NCBI GenBank assembly: GCA_002281535.1
Contig: NCGD01000014.1
Coordinates: forward strand, 35,927 to 99,926
Length of the DNA: 64,000 bases
Direction: 5' to 3'
From: Sphingomonas sp. 28-63-12
Lineage (GTDB): Bacteria > Pseudomonadota > Alphaproteobacteria > Sphingomonadales > Sphingomonadaceae
Position 1 is the first letter of the stretch. Each line of letters starts with the position of its first letter. This document shows positions 27,807-35,652 of the stretch, in pieces. The notes under the pieces were generated by a model. The model was not told the DNA's origin and ran no database searches. It saw only the letters and a list, made by a program, of their open reading frames with translations. The translations under genes were made by a program, and so were the position numbers.

Positions 27807-29329
27807 GCGAGGACGGCAAGTATAAGGTCGTGCTGCTCGAGGCGGGGGGCCGCAATACCGGCTATCGGACGCGCATTCCCGGCTTCATCCCGTTCCAGAC
27901 GCCCAAGACCAACTGGCAGTTCGAAACCGTGCCCCAGGCCGGGTTGAACGGCAGGCGGGGCTATCAGCCACGCGGCAAGGGACTGGGCGGTTCATCGGCA
28001 ATCAACGCCATGATCTATATTCGCGGCAACAAATGGGATTATGACAATTGGGCGGCGATGGGCTGCCCGGGCTGGTCCTATGACGAAGTACTGCCCTATT
28101 TCAAACGCGCCGAGCATAATGTGCGCGGGGCCGATGATTTCCACGGCGGCGACGGCCCCTTATGGGTCAGCGAGCAGACATCGCCCAACCCGGGCACGAT
28201 CGATTTCATCGAAGCCGGAGCCTCGTTGCAGATCCCGCGCAACGAGGATTTCAATGGCGCGCGCCAGGACGGGATCGGCCTTTACCAGGTGACTCAAAAG
28301 GGTGGCGAACGCTGGAGCGCGGCGCGTGCTTACCTGGAGCCGGCGCGCGACCGCGCCAATCTGCACATCATGACCGGGGTGACAGCCGAACGCGTCCTGT
28401 TCGACGAAGGCCGTGCCTGGGGGGTTGCCTATACCCAGGATGGCGAAGCGCGCGAAATTCGAGCCAAGCGCGCGGTGGTGCTGGCCGGCGGCGTTTTTGG
28501 CACGCCGCAATTGCTGATGCTGTCGGGCATCGGCCCGGCAGCACATCTGCGCGAGCACGGCATTGCGGTGAGGATCAACCGCCCCGAGGTAGGCGAGAAT
28601 CTGCAGGATCATCTCGACTATGTCGCCGCGTATGAGACCAAGAATACTCAGTTTCTAGGCCAGACGCTGACCGGGCTGGCCAAATCGGCGGGCGCGCTGA
28701 TCCAGTGGTTCCGCAAGCGCGAGGGGGCCATGACGTCACCCTATGCCGAGGGCGGCGCCTTTCTGACGATCGACCCGGGCGCACCCTGCCCCGATATCCA
28801 GCTGCATTTCGTGATTGCCGCGCTGGAGGATCATGGCCGATCGACCGTCAAGGCGCATGGCTTTTCCGGCCACATCTGCGTGCTGCGGCCGGAGAGCAAA
28901 GGCACGGTGCGGCTTGCCTCGATCGACCCGCGCGCCGCGCCGCTGATCGATCCGCAATTCCTGACGGACCCGCGCGACATTGCGCTGATGAAGAAGGGCG
29001 TGAAGGCGATGTATCGCATCCTCGAAACCCCACCGATGACCAATTACGCCGCGCGCGATCGCAACCCGATCGACCTTGACGATGATGACGCGCTTGATCG
29101 GCTGATCCGCGCGCGGGCAGACACCATCTACCACCCGGTCGGCACCGCACGGATGGGATCGGATGATGGCGCGGTCTGCGATCCCCGCCTGCGCGTGCGC
29201 GGGGTAACCGGGCTCTATATCGCCGACGCGTCGATCATGCCTAAGCTGGTATCAGGCAACACCAACGCACCGTCGATCATGATCGGCGAGCGCTGCGCCG
29301 ATTTCGTGCTGGCCGACCTGGCCAACTGA
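27740..29329 (+). CDS. GMC-family FAD alcohol/choline-type oxidoreductase
   Basis: Start set at TTG 27740 ([21 protein letters not shown]), which follows AGGGGAAG at good spacing; ATG 27695 in the same frame would lengthen the overlap with the upstream gene. The 529-residue protein has the ADP-binding loop, the GMC signature [20 protein letters not shown], and the C-terminal HPVGTARMG and [18 protein letters not shown] with the active-site His and Asn. Oxidises an alcohol to an aldehyde; substrate unclear, so betA is not assigned. Convergent with a TonB receptor gene, with a strong hairpin between. Confidence 0.93.
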   Translation: MEEADIVVVGGGSGGSAVASRLSEDGKYKVVLLEAGGRNTGYRTRIPGFIPFQTPKTNWQFETVPQAGLNGRRGYQPRGKGLGGSSAINAMIYIRGNKWDYDNWAAMGCPGWSYDEVLPYFKRAEHNVRGADDFHGGDGPLWVSEQTSPNPGTIDFIEAGASLQIPRNEDFNGARQDGIGLYQVTQKGGERWSAARAYLEPARDRANLHIMTGVTAERVLFDEGRAWGVAYTQDGEAREIRAKRAVVLAGGVFGTPQLLMLSGIGPAAHLREHGIAVRINRPEVGENLQDHLDYVAAYETKNTQFLGQTLTGLAKSAGALIQWFRKREGAMTSPYAEGGAFLTIDPGAPCPDIQLHFVIAALEDHGRSTVKAHGFSGHICVLRPESKGTVRLASIDPRAAPLIDPQFLTDPRDIALMKKGVKAMYRILETPPMTNYAARDRNPIDLDDDDALDRLIRARADTIYHPVGTARMGSDDGAVCDPRLRVRGVTGLYIADASIMPKLVSGNTNAPSIMIGERCADFVLADLAN

Positions 29330-29334
29330 CCGAC

Positions 29335-29366
29335 GCCGGCGCCCCTTTCAGCAAGGGGGCGCCGGC
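29335..29366. terminator. GC-rich hairpin between convergent genes, probable bidirectional terminator
   Basis: GCCGGCGCCCCTT and AAGGGGGCGCCGGC face each other across a 5-base loop, with one bulged base. It lies 5 bases past the GMC oxidoreductase stop and 5 bases before the end of the TonB receptor gene. No clear T-run follows on either strand, so termination efficiency is uncertain. Confidence 0.6.
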
Positions 29367-29371
29367 ACCAA

Positions 29372-31756
29372 TCAGAACGACTGCCGCAGCGTCACGCCAT
29401 AGGTGCGCGGCTGACCGACCGCAAAACCAAGCCGGGCCCGCCCTCCCCGCTCGCGATCGAACGACAGCAACGCGTTGGTGTCGGTGACATTGTTGACATA
29501 GGCGGTGATGCCAAGCCCGTGCGCCAGCTCAACGCCCACGCTCAAATTGACCAGCTGATAGGAAGGCAGGTTGAGGTTGAGGATGGTCGCATCGTTGCCG
29601 CTCGCCCCGCCAAAGGGCAAGCCGGACACGAAACTGCGCGGATTATTCTCCTGATCGCTCGGCTGGGTATAGCGGTTGCCGACATGCTGGATCGACGCCG
29701 TCAATATCGCCTTCGATCCGTTGTTGAACACCGGGAAGCTGTAGCTCGCATTGGCCGCGATCTGGAATTGCGGGACCGAGGGCAGGCGATTGCCCTGACG
29801 AATGCCGCCGATCACCGCTCCGGTGCCATCGGTTACCGTTGAATCGAATTTCGAATCGAGCACGCTGCCCGAAATGCCGAGATCAAGCCCGGGCAGCGGG
29901 GTGGCGGTCGCTTCGAATTCGAAGCCGGCGGCATGCGCCTTGGGCACGTTGAAAACGATCCGCGACGAGCAGGAACCGGCATCGAGCGTGACCTGCAAGT
30001 CGCTGATCTGGTTGTAAAAGCCGGCGGCGTTAAAGGTGAAGCCTTGGCCCTGCGCCTTGAACCCGCCTTCGTAATTCCAGAGTTTTTCATCGCGGTAGCT
30101 CTGAAAGCCGCCAAAGATCGCGCGATCGGCGGCGCTGCACAGCCCAGCATTGAGGGGGTCGTTGACCCCACCCAGCCGGAAGCCGCGCGAGGCCTGGGCA
30201 TTGAGCGTGATGTTGGGCGATGCCTTGTAGCTGAGCAGGAAGCGCGGGGTGAACCCGTCGGATTGCGTGCGATCGGTGCGATCATCGCCGTTGGAGAAGA
30301 GCCCGCCCGACGTGAAGCGCCGGCGCTCCTTGAAATTATAATAGCGACCGCCCGCCGTCAGCGTGAGCCGATCGAGCGTGTAGCTGGTCTCGCCAAAAAC
30401 GGCATATTGGCGCAGATTATAGGGAAGATCGGCATTATAGGGCGAATTGGCCGGAAAGCCGTTGGCGGTCGCCGCCGCCGTGCCGGCCCCGAGCGTCGCA
30501 TCGGTAAAGGCATCATAGCCCGGGGTCGGCAGCCGCTGACGATAGAAACGATCGATATTGGCGTAATAGCCGCCGACCAGCCACTGCCACGGTCCCGATC
30601 CCGTCGAGCCGAGCCGGACTTCCTGCGTGACCGAATTGACGCGCGTGGTATCGCGCAAGTTGGAAGGGAGCAGCACTGCGGCATTGGGATAGCCCAGATC
30701 GACCGAGACCGATCCGGTCAAGGCGCTGGCATCGCGGCTAACGAGAATATCGCGATAGGTATAGCTCGACACTGAGGTGAGATCGATATTGCTGCCCAGC
30801 CCGATCTTGATCGTCCCGTCGGCAATCACAGTTTCGTCGCGAAAAGCCTCCCGCAACAGCAGATATTGCTGACGCGGCGCGAAGGTGATGGCTGGCCGGG
30901 TGGTCGTAAACGGGTTGGCGAACAGGTTGAACGAATCCTGCCGGTTGAAGCCGCCGGTCTCGATCTTCTGGTAGACGATTCGCGGCGTGATGCTGATGTT
31001 GCTGACCGGTTCCCAGGTAATCGCCAGCCGCCCGCCATAGCGATTGCCGCCATTGACGTTGTGATCGACCGCGCCTCCCGGCAGCAGCGCATCGATGAAC
31101 CCGGCATAGCGGGTATAATAGCCGACGGCGCGCGCTGCCACATTCTCGGCGAGCGGCACGTTGATCGCGCCCTTGATGTCGCCGCCCACGCTGCCGCCAT
31201 CGACAAGGTTGAGATTGGCCTCGACCGACCCCTCTGTTACCCCGAATTTAGGCTGGTTGGTGATATAGCGGATCGTGCCGCCGACCGATCCGGAGCCGAA
31301 CAGGGTGCCTTGCGGCCCGCGCAGGGTTTCGACGCGGTTGAGATCGAACAGATCGAGATCGGGCGTGAACAGCGACAGCGAAATAACCGATTCATCAAGA
31401 TAGATGCCGACCTGCTCCTTTACCCCGGGCTGGTCGCGCACGATCTGCCCGGCGGAGACACCACGGATTGCAACCTGGCTTTGCCCTGGCCCGAGATTCT
31501 GGATGGTGAGCCCCGCCACATTGCGCGACAGATCCTCCAGCGTCACCGCACCCGATTTCTGGATGTCAGCGGCGGTCTGCGCGTTGATCGAGAAGGGGAT
31601 GTCCTGCACTGTCGAATTGCGCTTGCTGGCGGTAACGATGATGTCGTTGCCCTGCGGCTGATCATCGGCCACCTGCGCCATGGCTGGCATCGCCGCCATC
31701 AATGCCGCCAGGGCGGCGCCGGTCAGGGTCGATCGGATGAAGTTGCACCGGTCCAT
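29372..31756 (-). CDS. TonB-dependent outer-membrane receptor
   Basis: A 794-residue protein: signal peptide (LTGAALAALMAAMPAMAQV), a TonB-box region DIIVTASKRNSTVQDIPFS, plug domain (TLEDLSRNVAGLTIQNLGPG, LRGPQGTLFGSGSVGGTIRY) and a 22-strand barrel ending FAVGQPRTYGVTLRQSF with terminal Phe. Sphingomonads carry many such receptors, for siderophores, vitamin B12, or plant and aromatic compounds. No transport partner or regulator sits beside it, so the ligand is open. Convergent with the GMC oxidoreductase. Confidence 0.95.
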   Translation of the reverse strand: MDRCNFIRSTLTGAALAALMAAMPAMAQVADDQPQGNDIIVTASKRNSTVQDIPFSINAQTAADIQKSGAVTLEDLSRNVAGLTIQNLGPGQSQVAIRGVSAGQIVRDQPGVKEQVGIYLDESVISLSLFTPDLDLFDLNRVETLRGPQGTLFGSGSVGGTIRYITNQPKFGVTEGSVEANLNLVDGGSVGGDIKGAINVPLAENVAARAVGYYTRYAGFIDALLPGGAVDHNVNGGNRYGGRLAITWEPVSNISITPRIVYQKIETGGFNRQDSFNLFANPFTTTRPAITFAPRQQYLLLREAFRDETVIADGTIKIGLGSNIDLTSVSSYTYRDILVSRDASALTGSVSVDLGYPNAAVLLPSNLRDTTRVNSVTQEVRLGSTGSGPWQWLVGGYYANIDRFYRQRLPTPGYDAFTDATLGAGTAAATANGFPANSPYNADLPYNLRQYAVFGETSYTLDRLTLTAGGRYYNFKERRRFTSGGLFSNGDDRTDRTQSDGFTPRFLLSYKASPNITLNAQASRGFRLGGVNDPLNAGLCSAADRAIFGGFQSYRDEKLWNYEGGFKAQGQGFTFNAAGFYNQISDLQVTLDAGSCSSRIVFNVPKAHAAGFEFEATATPLPGLDLGISGSVLDSKFDSTVTDGTGAVIGGIRQGNRLPSVPQFQIAANASYSFPVFNNGSKAILTASIQHVGNRYTQPSDQENNPRSFVSGLPFGGASGNDATILNLNLPSYQLVNLSVGVELAHGLGITAYVNNVTDTNALLSFDRERGGRARLGFAVGQPRTYGVTLRQSF

Positions 31757-32067
31757 GCTTCCACTCCCGCGTTATGCTCTTGTTATCGGGTAGATATAAT
31801 TGGACCGATCCGGCCTCAAGTCCGACACGTTGCCGGCAAGCCGATTGTTCCGGCGCCGTGACATTTTCGCATCATCTTCGCGATCGACCATTGTCGCCAC
31901 GGCGATTGCGGGCAATCAGCAAAGCGGCGTTTTTCAGGCTGCGGAGAGGATCGGCGGCGGCGCATCCGCATCTGGCGCCCGCTTATTCGGCCGCCGGGAT
32001 CGGCAAAAAGGGCCAGCCCGGCCAACAGGACGATTCACCCCCGCTGCGAACTGGGCTAAGCGGGATC
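31757..32067. other. 311-base intergenic region between divergent genes
   Basis: Holds the upstream regions of the TonB receptor (minus) and a small membrane protein (plus). On the minus strand TTGAGG (31814-31819) with TATATC 15 bases on may be the receptor promoter, but the spacing is short and this is weak. The plus-strand frame stays open through most of the region without recognisable protein features. No RNA gene or repeat was seen. Confidence 0.4.
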
Positions 32068-32280
32068 GTGGATAGAAAAGACTGGAACCGGATCGGCCTT
32101 GCCGCCGCTGTATTGCTTGTCCCTGGCGGGTTCATCCTTGGGGCAACGCTGGCCGCCCGTCGCGCCGGCAAGGCAATGACCGCCATGCCCGAGCCGACCG
32201 CCAGCGATGGCGTGGACGATCCATCTTCGGCGATCGCTCCGGCCGCCCCGGCCTCTGCAATCGTGGCGCCGAACCCATAA
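32068..32280 (+). CDS. Small single-span membrane protein of unknown function
   Basis: GTG at 32068 begins VDRKDWNRIGLAAAVLLVPG, giving 70 residues with one membrane segment (GLAAAVLLVPGGFILGATLAA) and an Ala/Pro-rich tail outside it. The frame is open further upstream (to 31774), but that part shows no sequence sense. Its TAA stop is part of the A-run that serves as the T-run of the amtB terminator on the other strand. Real existence is moderately likely. Confidence 0.45.
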   Translation: MDRKDWNRIGLAAAVLLVPGGFILGATLAARRAGKAMTAMPEPTASDGVDDPSSAIAPAAPASAIVAPNP

Positions 32281-32310
32281 AAAAAGGCCGGTGCGTCGCC
32301 GCACCGGCCT
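32278..32310 (-). terminator. Intrinsic terminator of glnK-amtB
   Basis: AGGCCGGTGCG (32285-32295) and CGCACCGGCCT (32300-32310) form a perfect 11-bp hairpin with a 4-base loop. Read on the minus strand it is followed by seven T residues, the textbook form of a rho-independent terminator, 61 bases past the amtB stop. Confidence 0.9.
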
Positions 32311-32370
32311 GAGGATGTTCGCAGGAGGAACCTCTTGGGGGGGGGCGCCCGATGGCGCGCCCCGATCACG

Positions 32371-33723
32371 TCAAAGATTATAGGCGCGCTCGCCATGTTC
32401 ACCGAGATCGAGACCTTCGGCTTCGACTTCAGGCGATACCCGGCCACCGGTAAGCGCCTTGGCGATGGTGATTGCGATGACAGTGCCGATCGCAGCCACG
32501 GCAATCGTGAACCCGACGGCATAGGCCTGGATAAACAACTGCTCACCCATTGCCTTGCCGCCGTTGGCCGGGCCGCCGAACATCGCGTCGTTGACGATGC
32601 CAGTGCCGATCGCGCCGACCATGCCGCCAATGCCATGGATACCAAAGGCGTCGAGCGAGTCATCATAGCCGAGCTTGGGCTTGAGCACCGTCGAGGCCAG
32701 AAAGCAGATGATGCTTGCTACCGCACCGAGGACGATGGCGCCGAACGGACCGGAATTGCCCGCTGCCGGCGTCACCGCGACCAGACCGGCGATAATGCCC
32801 GAGCAGAAGCCGAGCGCCGATCCTTTGTGGCCGGCAACCCGCTCGGCCAGCATCCAGAACAGGCCCGCAGAAGCGGTGGCGACAAAGGTGTTGATCATGG
32901 CGAGTCCGGCCGACCCGTTGGCCTCGAGCGCCGAGCCGGCGTTGAACCCGAACCAGCCAACCCACAGCAGACCCGTGCCAATACCGGTCATCACCAGCGA
33001 ATGCGGCGCCATGCGCTCGGTGGGATAGCCCTGACGTTTGCCGAGCATGATCGCAGCGACCAGCGCCGAAACACCGGCATTGATGTGCACAACCGTGCCG
33101 CCGGCGAAATCGAGCGCACCCATATCAAAGAATTTGCCGCCCGCCGCCCATACCATGTGCGCCACCGGGAAATAGACGATCGTCAACCACACGGCGGCAA
33201 AGATCATGACGGCCGAGAACTTCATCCGTTCGACTACCGACCCCAGGACCAGCGCAACGGTGATCGCCGCAAAAGTCATCTGGAAGCAGATGAAGACATA
33301 TTCCGGAATCTCGACGCCCTTGGTGAAGGTCGCGACTTGCGACGCCGGGGTCACGCCCGCCAGGAACAATTTGTCGAAGCTGGAAATATAGGGCTTTAGC
33401 ATGTCGGTCGCGTCCGGACCGAAGGCTTCGGTATAACCCCACATCACCCAGATCAGCATCGTCAACGCGGTAACCGCGCCAATCTGCGTCATCACCGATA
33501 ACATATTCTTGGTGCGGACAAGGCCGCCATAAAAGAGCGCGAGACCGGGCAGAATCATCATCAGCACAAGGATCGTCGAGACCATCATCCAAGCGGTGTC
33601 GCCCTTGTCGACCGTGGCGGCGGGTGCCGCTGCGGCAGCATCCTGTGCCCAGGCGGGCAGCGCAGCGATGAGCATGGCGCTGGCCGCGCCCACCCCTGCC
33701 AATTTCATTGAACGCTTCATCAT
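32371..33723 (-). CDS. amtB: Ammonium transporter AmtB
   Basis: ATG 33723 is preferred because AGGGGGC lies just before it; GTG 33735 is the longer option. The protein has a signal-like N-terminus (LAGVGAASAMLIAALPAWAQD), then eleven membrane helices with family motifs ALFYGGLVRTKNMLSV, DFAGGTVVHINAGVSALVAA and DSLDAFGIHGIGGMVGAIGTG (the second pore histidine in the last). It moves ammonium/ammonia across the inner membrane as a trimer and is gated by GlnK, encoded 8 bases upstream. Transcription is from a sigma-54 promoter before glnK and stops at a strong hairpin. Confidence 0.97.
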   Translation of the reverse strand: MMKRSMKLAGVGAASAMLIAALPAWAQDAAAAAPAATVDKGDTAWMMVSTILVLMMILPGLALFYGGLVRTKNMLSVMTQIGAVTALTMLIWVMWGYTEAFGPDATDMLKPYISSFDKLFLAGVTPASQVATFTKGVEIPEYVFICFQMTFAAITVALVLGSVVERMKFSAVMIFAAVWLTIVYFPVAHMVWAAGGKFFDMGALDFAGGTVVHINAGVSALVAAIMLGKRQGYPTERMAPHSLVMTGIGTGLLWVGWFGFNAGSALEANGSAGLAMINTFVATASAGLFWMLAERVAGHKGSALGFCSGIIAGLVAVTPAAGNSGPFGAIVLGAVASIICFLASTVLKPKLGYDDSLDAFGIHGIGGMVGAIGTGIVNDAMFGGPANGGKAMGEQLFIQAYAVGFTIAVAAIGTVIAITIAKALTGGRVSPEVEAEGLDLGEHGERAYNL

Positions 33724-33731
33724 TGCCCCCT

Positions 33732-34070
33732 TCACAGCGCGGTCAGGTCGGTTTCGCCGGTGCGGATCCGCACGGCTGAACCCACATCGAGCACAAAAAT
33801 CTTGCCGTCACCGATTGATCCGGTGTTGGCGGCGGACTGGATCGTCTCGATCACGCGCGGCGCCAGATCGGCCCCGCAAACGATTTCGATCTTGATCTTT
33901 GGCACCATGTTGGTGGTGTATTCCGCGCCGCGATAAATCTCGGTCTGGCCTTTTTGCCGGCCGAAGCCCTTCACCTCGGAGACGGTCATCCCTGCGACGC
34001 CGATGTCAGTCAGCGCCTCGCGGACTTCATCGAGCTTGAATGGTTTGATAATGGCGATGACGAGTTTCAA
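33732..34070 (-). CDS. glnK: P-II nitrogen regulatory protein
   Basis: A 112-residue P-II protein: MKLVIAIIKPFKLDEVREAL at the start, the T-loop with the uridylylation site RGAEYTTN (Tyr51), and the signatures KIKIEIVCGADLAPRVIETI and TGSIGDGKIFVLDVGSAVRIRTGE. It binds ATP/ADP and 2-oxoglutarate and, when unmodified, plugs AmtB. Genetic linkage to amtB marks it as GlnK rather than GlnB. A consensus sigma-54 site lies 44 bases upstream. Confidence 0.97.
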   Translation of the reverse strand: MKLVIAIIKPFKLDEVREALTDIGVAGMTVSEVKGFGRQKGQTEIYRGAEYTTNMVPKIKIEIVCGADLAPRVIETIQSAANTGSIGDGKIFVLDVGSAVRIRTGETDLTAL

Positions 34071-34113
34071 TCGCTTGCCCCCCAGTTATTGTGCATGTGC
34101 GAAGAAGCTCCTC

Positions 34114-34128
34114 GCAAGGGGCATGCCA
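34114..34128 (-). promoter_or_regulatory. Sigma-54 (RpoN) promoter of glnK-amtB
   Basis: On the minus strand TGGCATGCCCCTTGC matches the -24/-12 consensus (TGGCAC-N5-TTGC), with GG and GC separated by exactly ten bases. It lies 44 bases before the glnK ATG. This is the promoter class used under nitrogen limitation with NtrC; possible NtrC half-sites (GGTGC, TGCAC) occur 60-90 bases further upstream but are not clear palindromes. Confidence 0.88.
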
Positions 34129-34228
34129 GTCCCGAAAACGTCGGATTATTGCGATTTTTCGGCTTGGTGCGACATAAACAGAGTCAAATTTTTGTGCAGT
34201 TGCGAAGTGGTGCCCGAAAAACGGGCAG

Positions 34229-34435
34229 CTAGCGGGCCGCTTCGTCGACAATCGCCCGCGCTGCCGCAAAATCATCGGCATCGACCATGACGCGCACCGG
34301 GATCAGGAAGAAGCTGCCATCGGCAATGCTGGCATTGCCGTCGAATGCGATTGCCGGAATGTCTTCCGATTCGAGTCGCCCGATCAGGATATGGGCTTCG
34401 TTACGATCGAAGCGGCCAAGCTCGACAAGCGCCAC
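34229..34435 (-). CDS. DUF2007-like small protein (putative signal-transducing)
   Basis: GTG 34435 lies four bases after the stop of the PNPOx-family gene and gives 68 residues (VALVELGRFDRNEAHILIGR, then LESEDIPAIAFDGNASIADG). The layout, a strand, a helix with 'EA..l...Le..GI', and a C-terminal V-x-V-D-x-x-D-x-x-A-A helix, is that of DUF2007, named after a putative signal-transducing role that is not established. A longer in-frame reading overlaps the upstream gene and is rejected. Confidence 0.7.
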   Translation of the reverse strand: MALVELGRFDRNEAHILIGRLESEDIPAIAFDGNASIADGSFFLIPVRVMVDADDFAAARAIVDEAAR

Positions 34436-34439
34436 CCGC

Positions 34440-35000
34440 TCAGGCTGCCGGATCAAGCATAACGGTCTGGACGCGAACCGGCAGCCCGTCGATGCTCTTG
34501 TCACGCTCCGCGATCCGGGCGAGGCGTTCAGCGGGGTCCTGCTGGGCATGGAAACGGATCAACGTATCCCGCTCCTTGTCCAGCGTCATGCGCGGCACCG
34601 CCCAGCCGCAACTTGTCTGCAGGCTGTCGACGGTGATGTCGAAAATCTGCCGGGTCCCGGGCAGTTTGGGGAAATGGCTCGCCAGCGCGTCAAAGTCCGC
34701 ATCGCCCAACACATGATAGCTGCCGGTGCCATAAAGCCTGAGGATCAATGCCGGGTTGTCGAACGCGCAAAACATGATGGTGATGCGGCCATCGGCGGTA
34801 AGATGCGCCTGAGTTTCATTGCCCGATCCGCCAAGATCGAGATAGGCGACCCGATTGGGGCCCAGCACGCGAAACACGTCCATTCCCTTGGGGCTGACAT
34901 TGACGCGGGCGCCCTCAGCGGCGGTCGCGACGAAGAAGATGGGCTGTCTGGCGATGAAAGCGCGGTGCTTGTCGTCGATTGCGGTAAAGAATTCGGCCAT
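34440..35000 (-). CDS. Pyridoxamine 5'-phosphate oxidase-family flavoprotein
   Basis: A 186-residue protein starting MAEFFTAIDDKHRAFIARQ. The split-barrel flavin-binding fold is visible in PIFFVATAAEGARVNVSPKG, NRVAYLDLGGSGNETQAHL and GRITIMFCAFDNPALILRLYG. Proteins of this branch usually bind FMN or F420 and reduce small molecules; they are not pdxH. The downstream DUF2007-like gene follows after 4 bases. Upstream is a decayed antitoxin gene in the other direction. Confidence 0.85.
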   Translation of the reverse strand: MAEFFTAIDDKHRAFIARQPIFFVATAAEGARVNVSPKGMDVFRVLGPNRVAYLDLGGSGNETQAHLTADGRITIMFCAFDNPALILRLYGTGSYHVLGDADFDALASHFPKLPGTRQIFDITVDSLQTSCGWAVPRMTLDKERDTLIRFHAQQDPAERLARIAERDKSIDGLPVRVQTVMLDPAA

Positions 35001-35045
35001 GGCAGTCCCCTAGGCAGCGCCGGACAACCCCTTTATGCTTTTTGC

Positions 35046-35270
35046 ATGGCGTTCGCCAACCCTCCCCGCGTGCCGGTTACCATTCAGGCCGGGAAGGTCA
35101 CGGTCGAGGTGGCTGAGAAATTGGGCGTCGATTTCAGGCGATCTGCGAGCAAAAGCTGCGGGAAGAGGTTACCCGACAATATAAAAAGGCGAACCAACAC
35201 GCTGTTGAGAGCATCGACGCGTGGGTTGAAGAACACGGCCTGCCCCGGGAACGCTACCGTCTATTCTTGA
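35046..35270 (+). pseudogene. ccdA: Frameshifted CcdA-family antitoxin remnant without ccdB
   Basis: From ATG 35046 the frame reads PRVPVTIQAGKVTVEVAEKL-G-V-D-F, the N-terminal half of a CcdA antitoxin. At about 35132 the frame breaks: the continuation QAICEQKLREEVTRQYKKAN followed by SIDAWVEEHGLPRERYRLF, the characteristic CcdA C-terminus that binds CcdB, is in another frame. The original-frame TGA at 35268-35270 lies just after RLF, so a second indel may have occurred there. No CcdB-like gene follows; the next gene is convergent. The remnant therefore looks inactive. Confidence 0.8.
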
Positions 35271-35300
35271 AACGCCCGACGCTTCGCTGCGGAAATGTAG

Positions 35301-35624
35301 CTAGTGTCCTATTGCGCGGGCAGCATCGCCCAATGCCGCAATTCCAACATCGTCAAATGGCCGCAAATCAGCCAGGGCGGCGTCGCTCGCCGATTTTGAA
35401 CCAGTGCCTTCGCCATCGATTCTGTAATGCCCGTTCTCGCGCGATAGGATAAATACCAAAGGTCCGGCAGGGTTTCCTTCCTTATTGACGACAACAACGC
35501 TTTGTTGGTCCGAACAGGCGTGGACCGCCCACGTCGTCGCGCCGAAGGTCCGATCCACGGGACCGATTGAATAATCGAGTTTTGGTTGCTGGTCCGGCGC
35601 AGCGGCGGGTACCGCAATCAGCAA
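35301..35624 (-). CDS. Hypothetical protein, possibly exported
   Basis: A frame of 107 codons from TTG 35624 (LLIAVPAAAPDQQPKLDYSI), with a hydrophobic start that could be a short signal sequence; the 5' limit is uncertain and the region upstream abuts tldD. The body (TTWAVHACSDQQSVVVVNKE, LVFILSRENGHYRIDGEGTG) looks like a single beta-rich domain. No family recognised. It lies 28 bases past the tldD stop on the same strand. Confidence 0.5.
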   Translation of the reverse strand: MLIAVPAAAPDQQPKLDYSIGPVDRTFGATTWAVHACSDQQSVVVVNKEGNPAGPLVFILSRENGHYRIDGEGTGSKSASDAALADLRPFDDVGIAALGDAARAIGH

Positions 35625-35652
35625 TGCTTCAGCAGTGCTGCGGCTGACCCGA

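Noticed and set aside
34140-34215. Clear NtrC binding palindrome upstream of the sigma-54 site
   Set aside because: Only loose half-sites (GGTGC, TGCAC) with wrong spacing were found.
35301-35624. Possible CcdB partner for the decayed ccdA
   Set aside because: It lies on the opposite strand and shows no CcdB features, so it cannot be the missing toxin.
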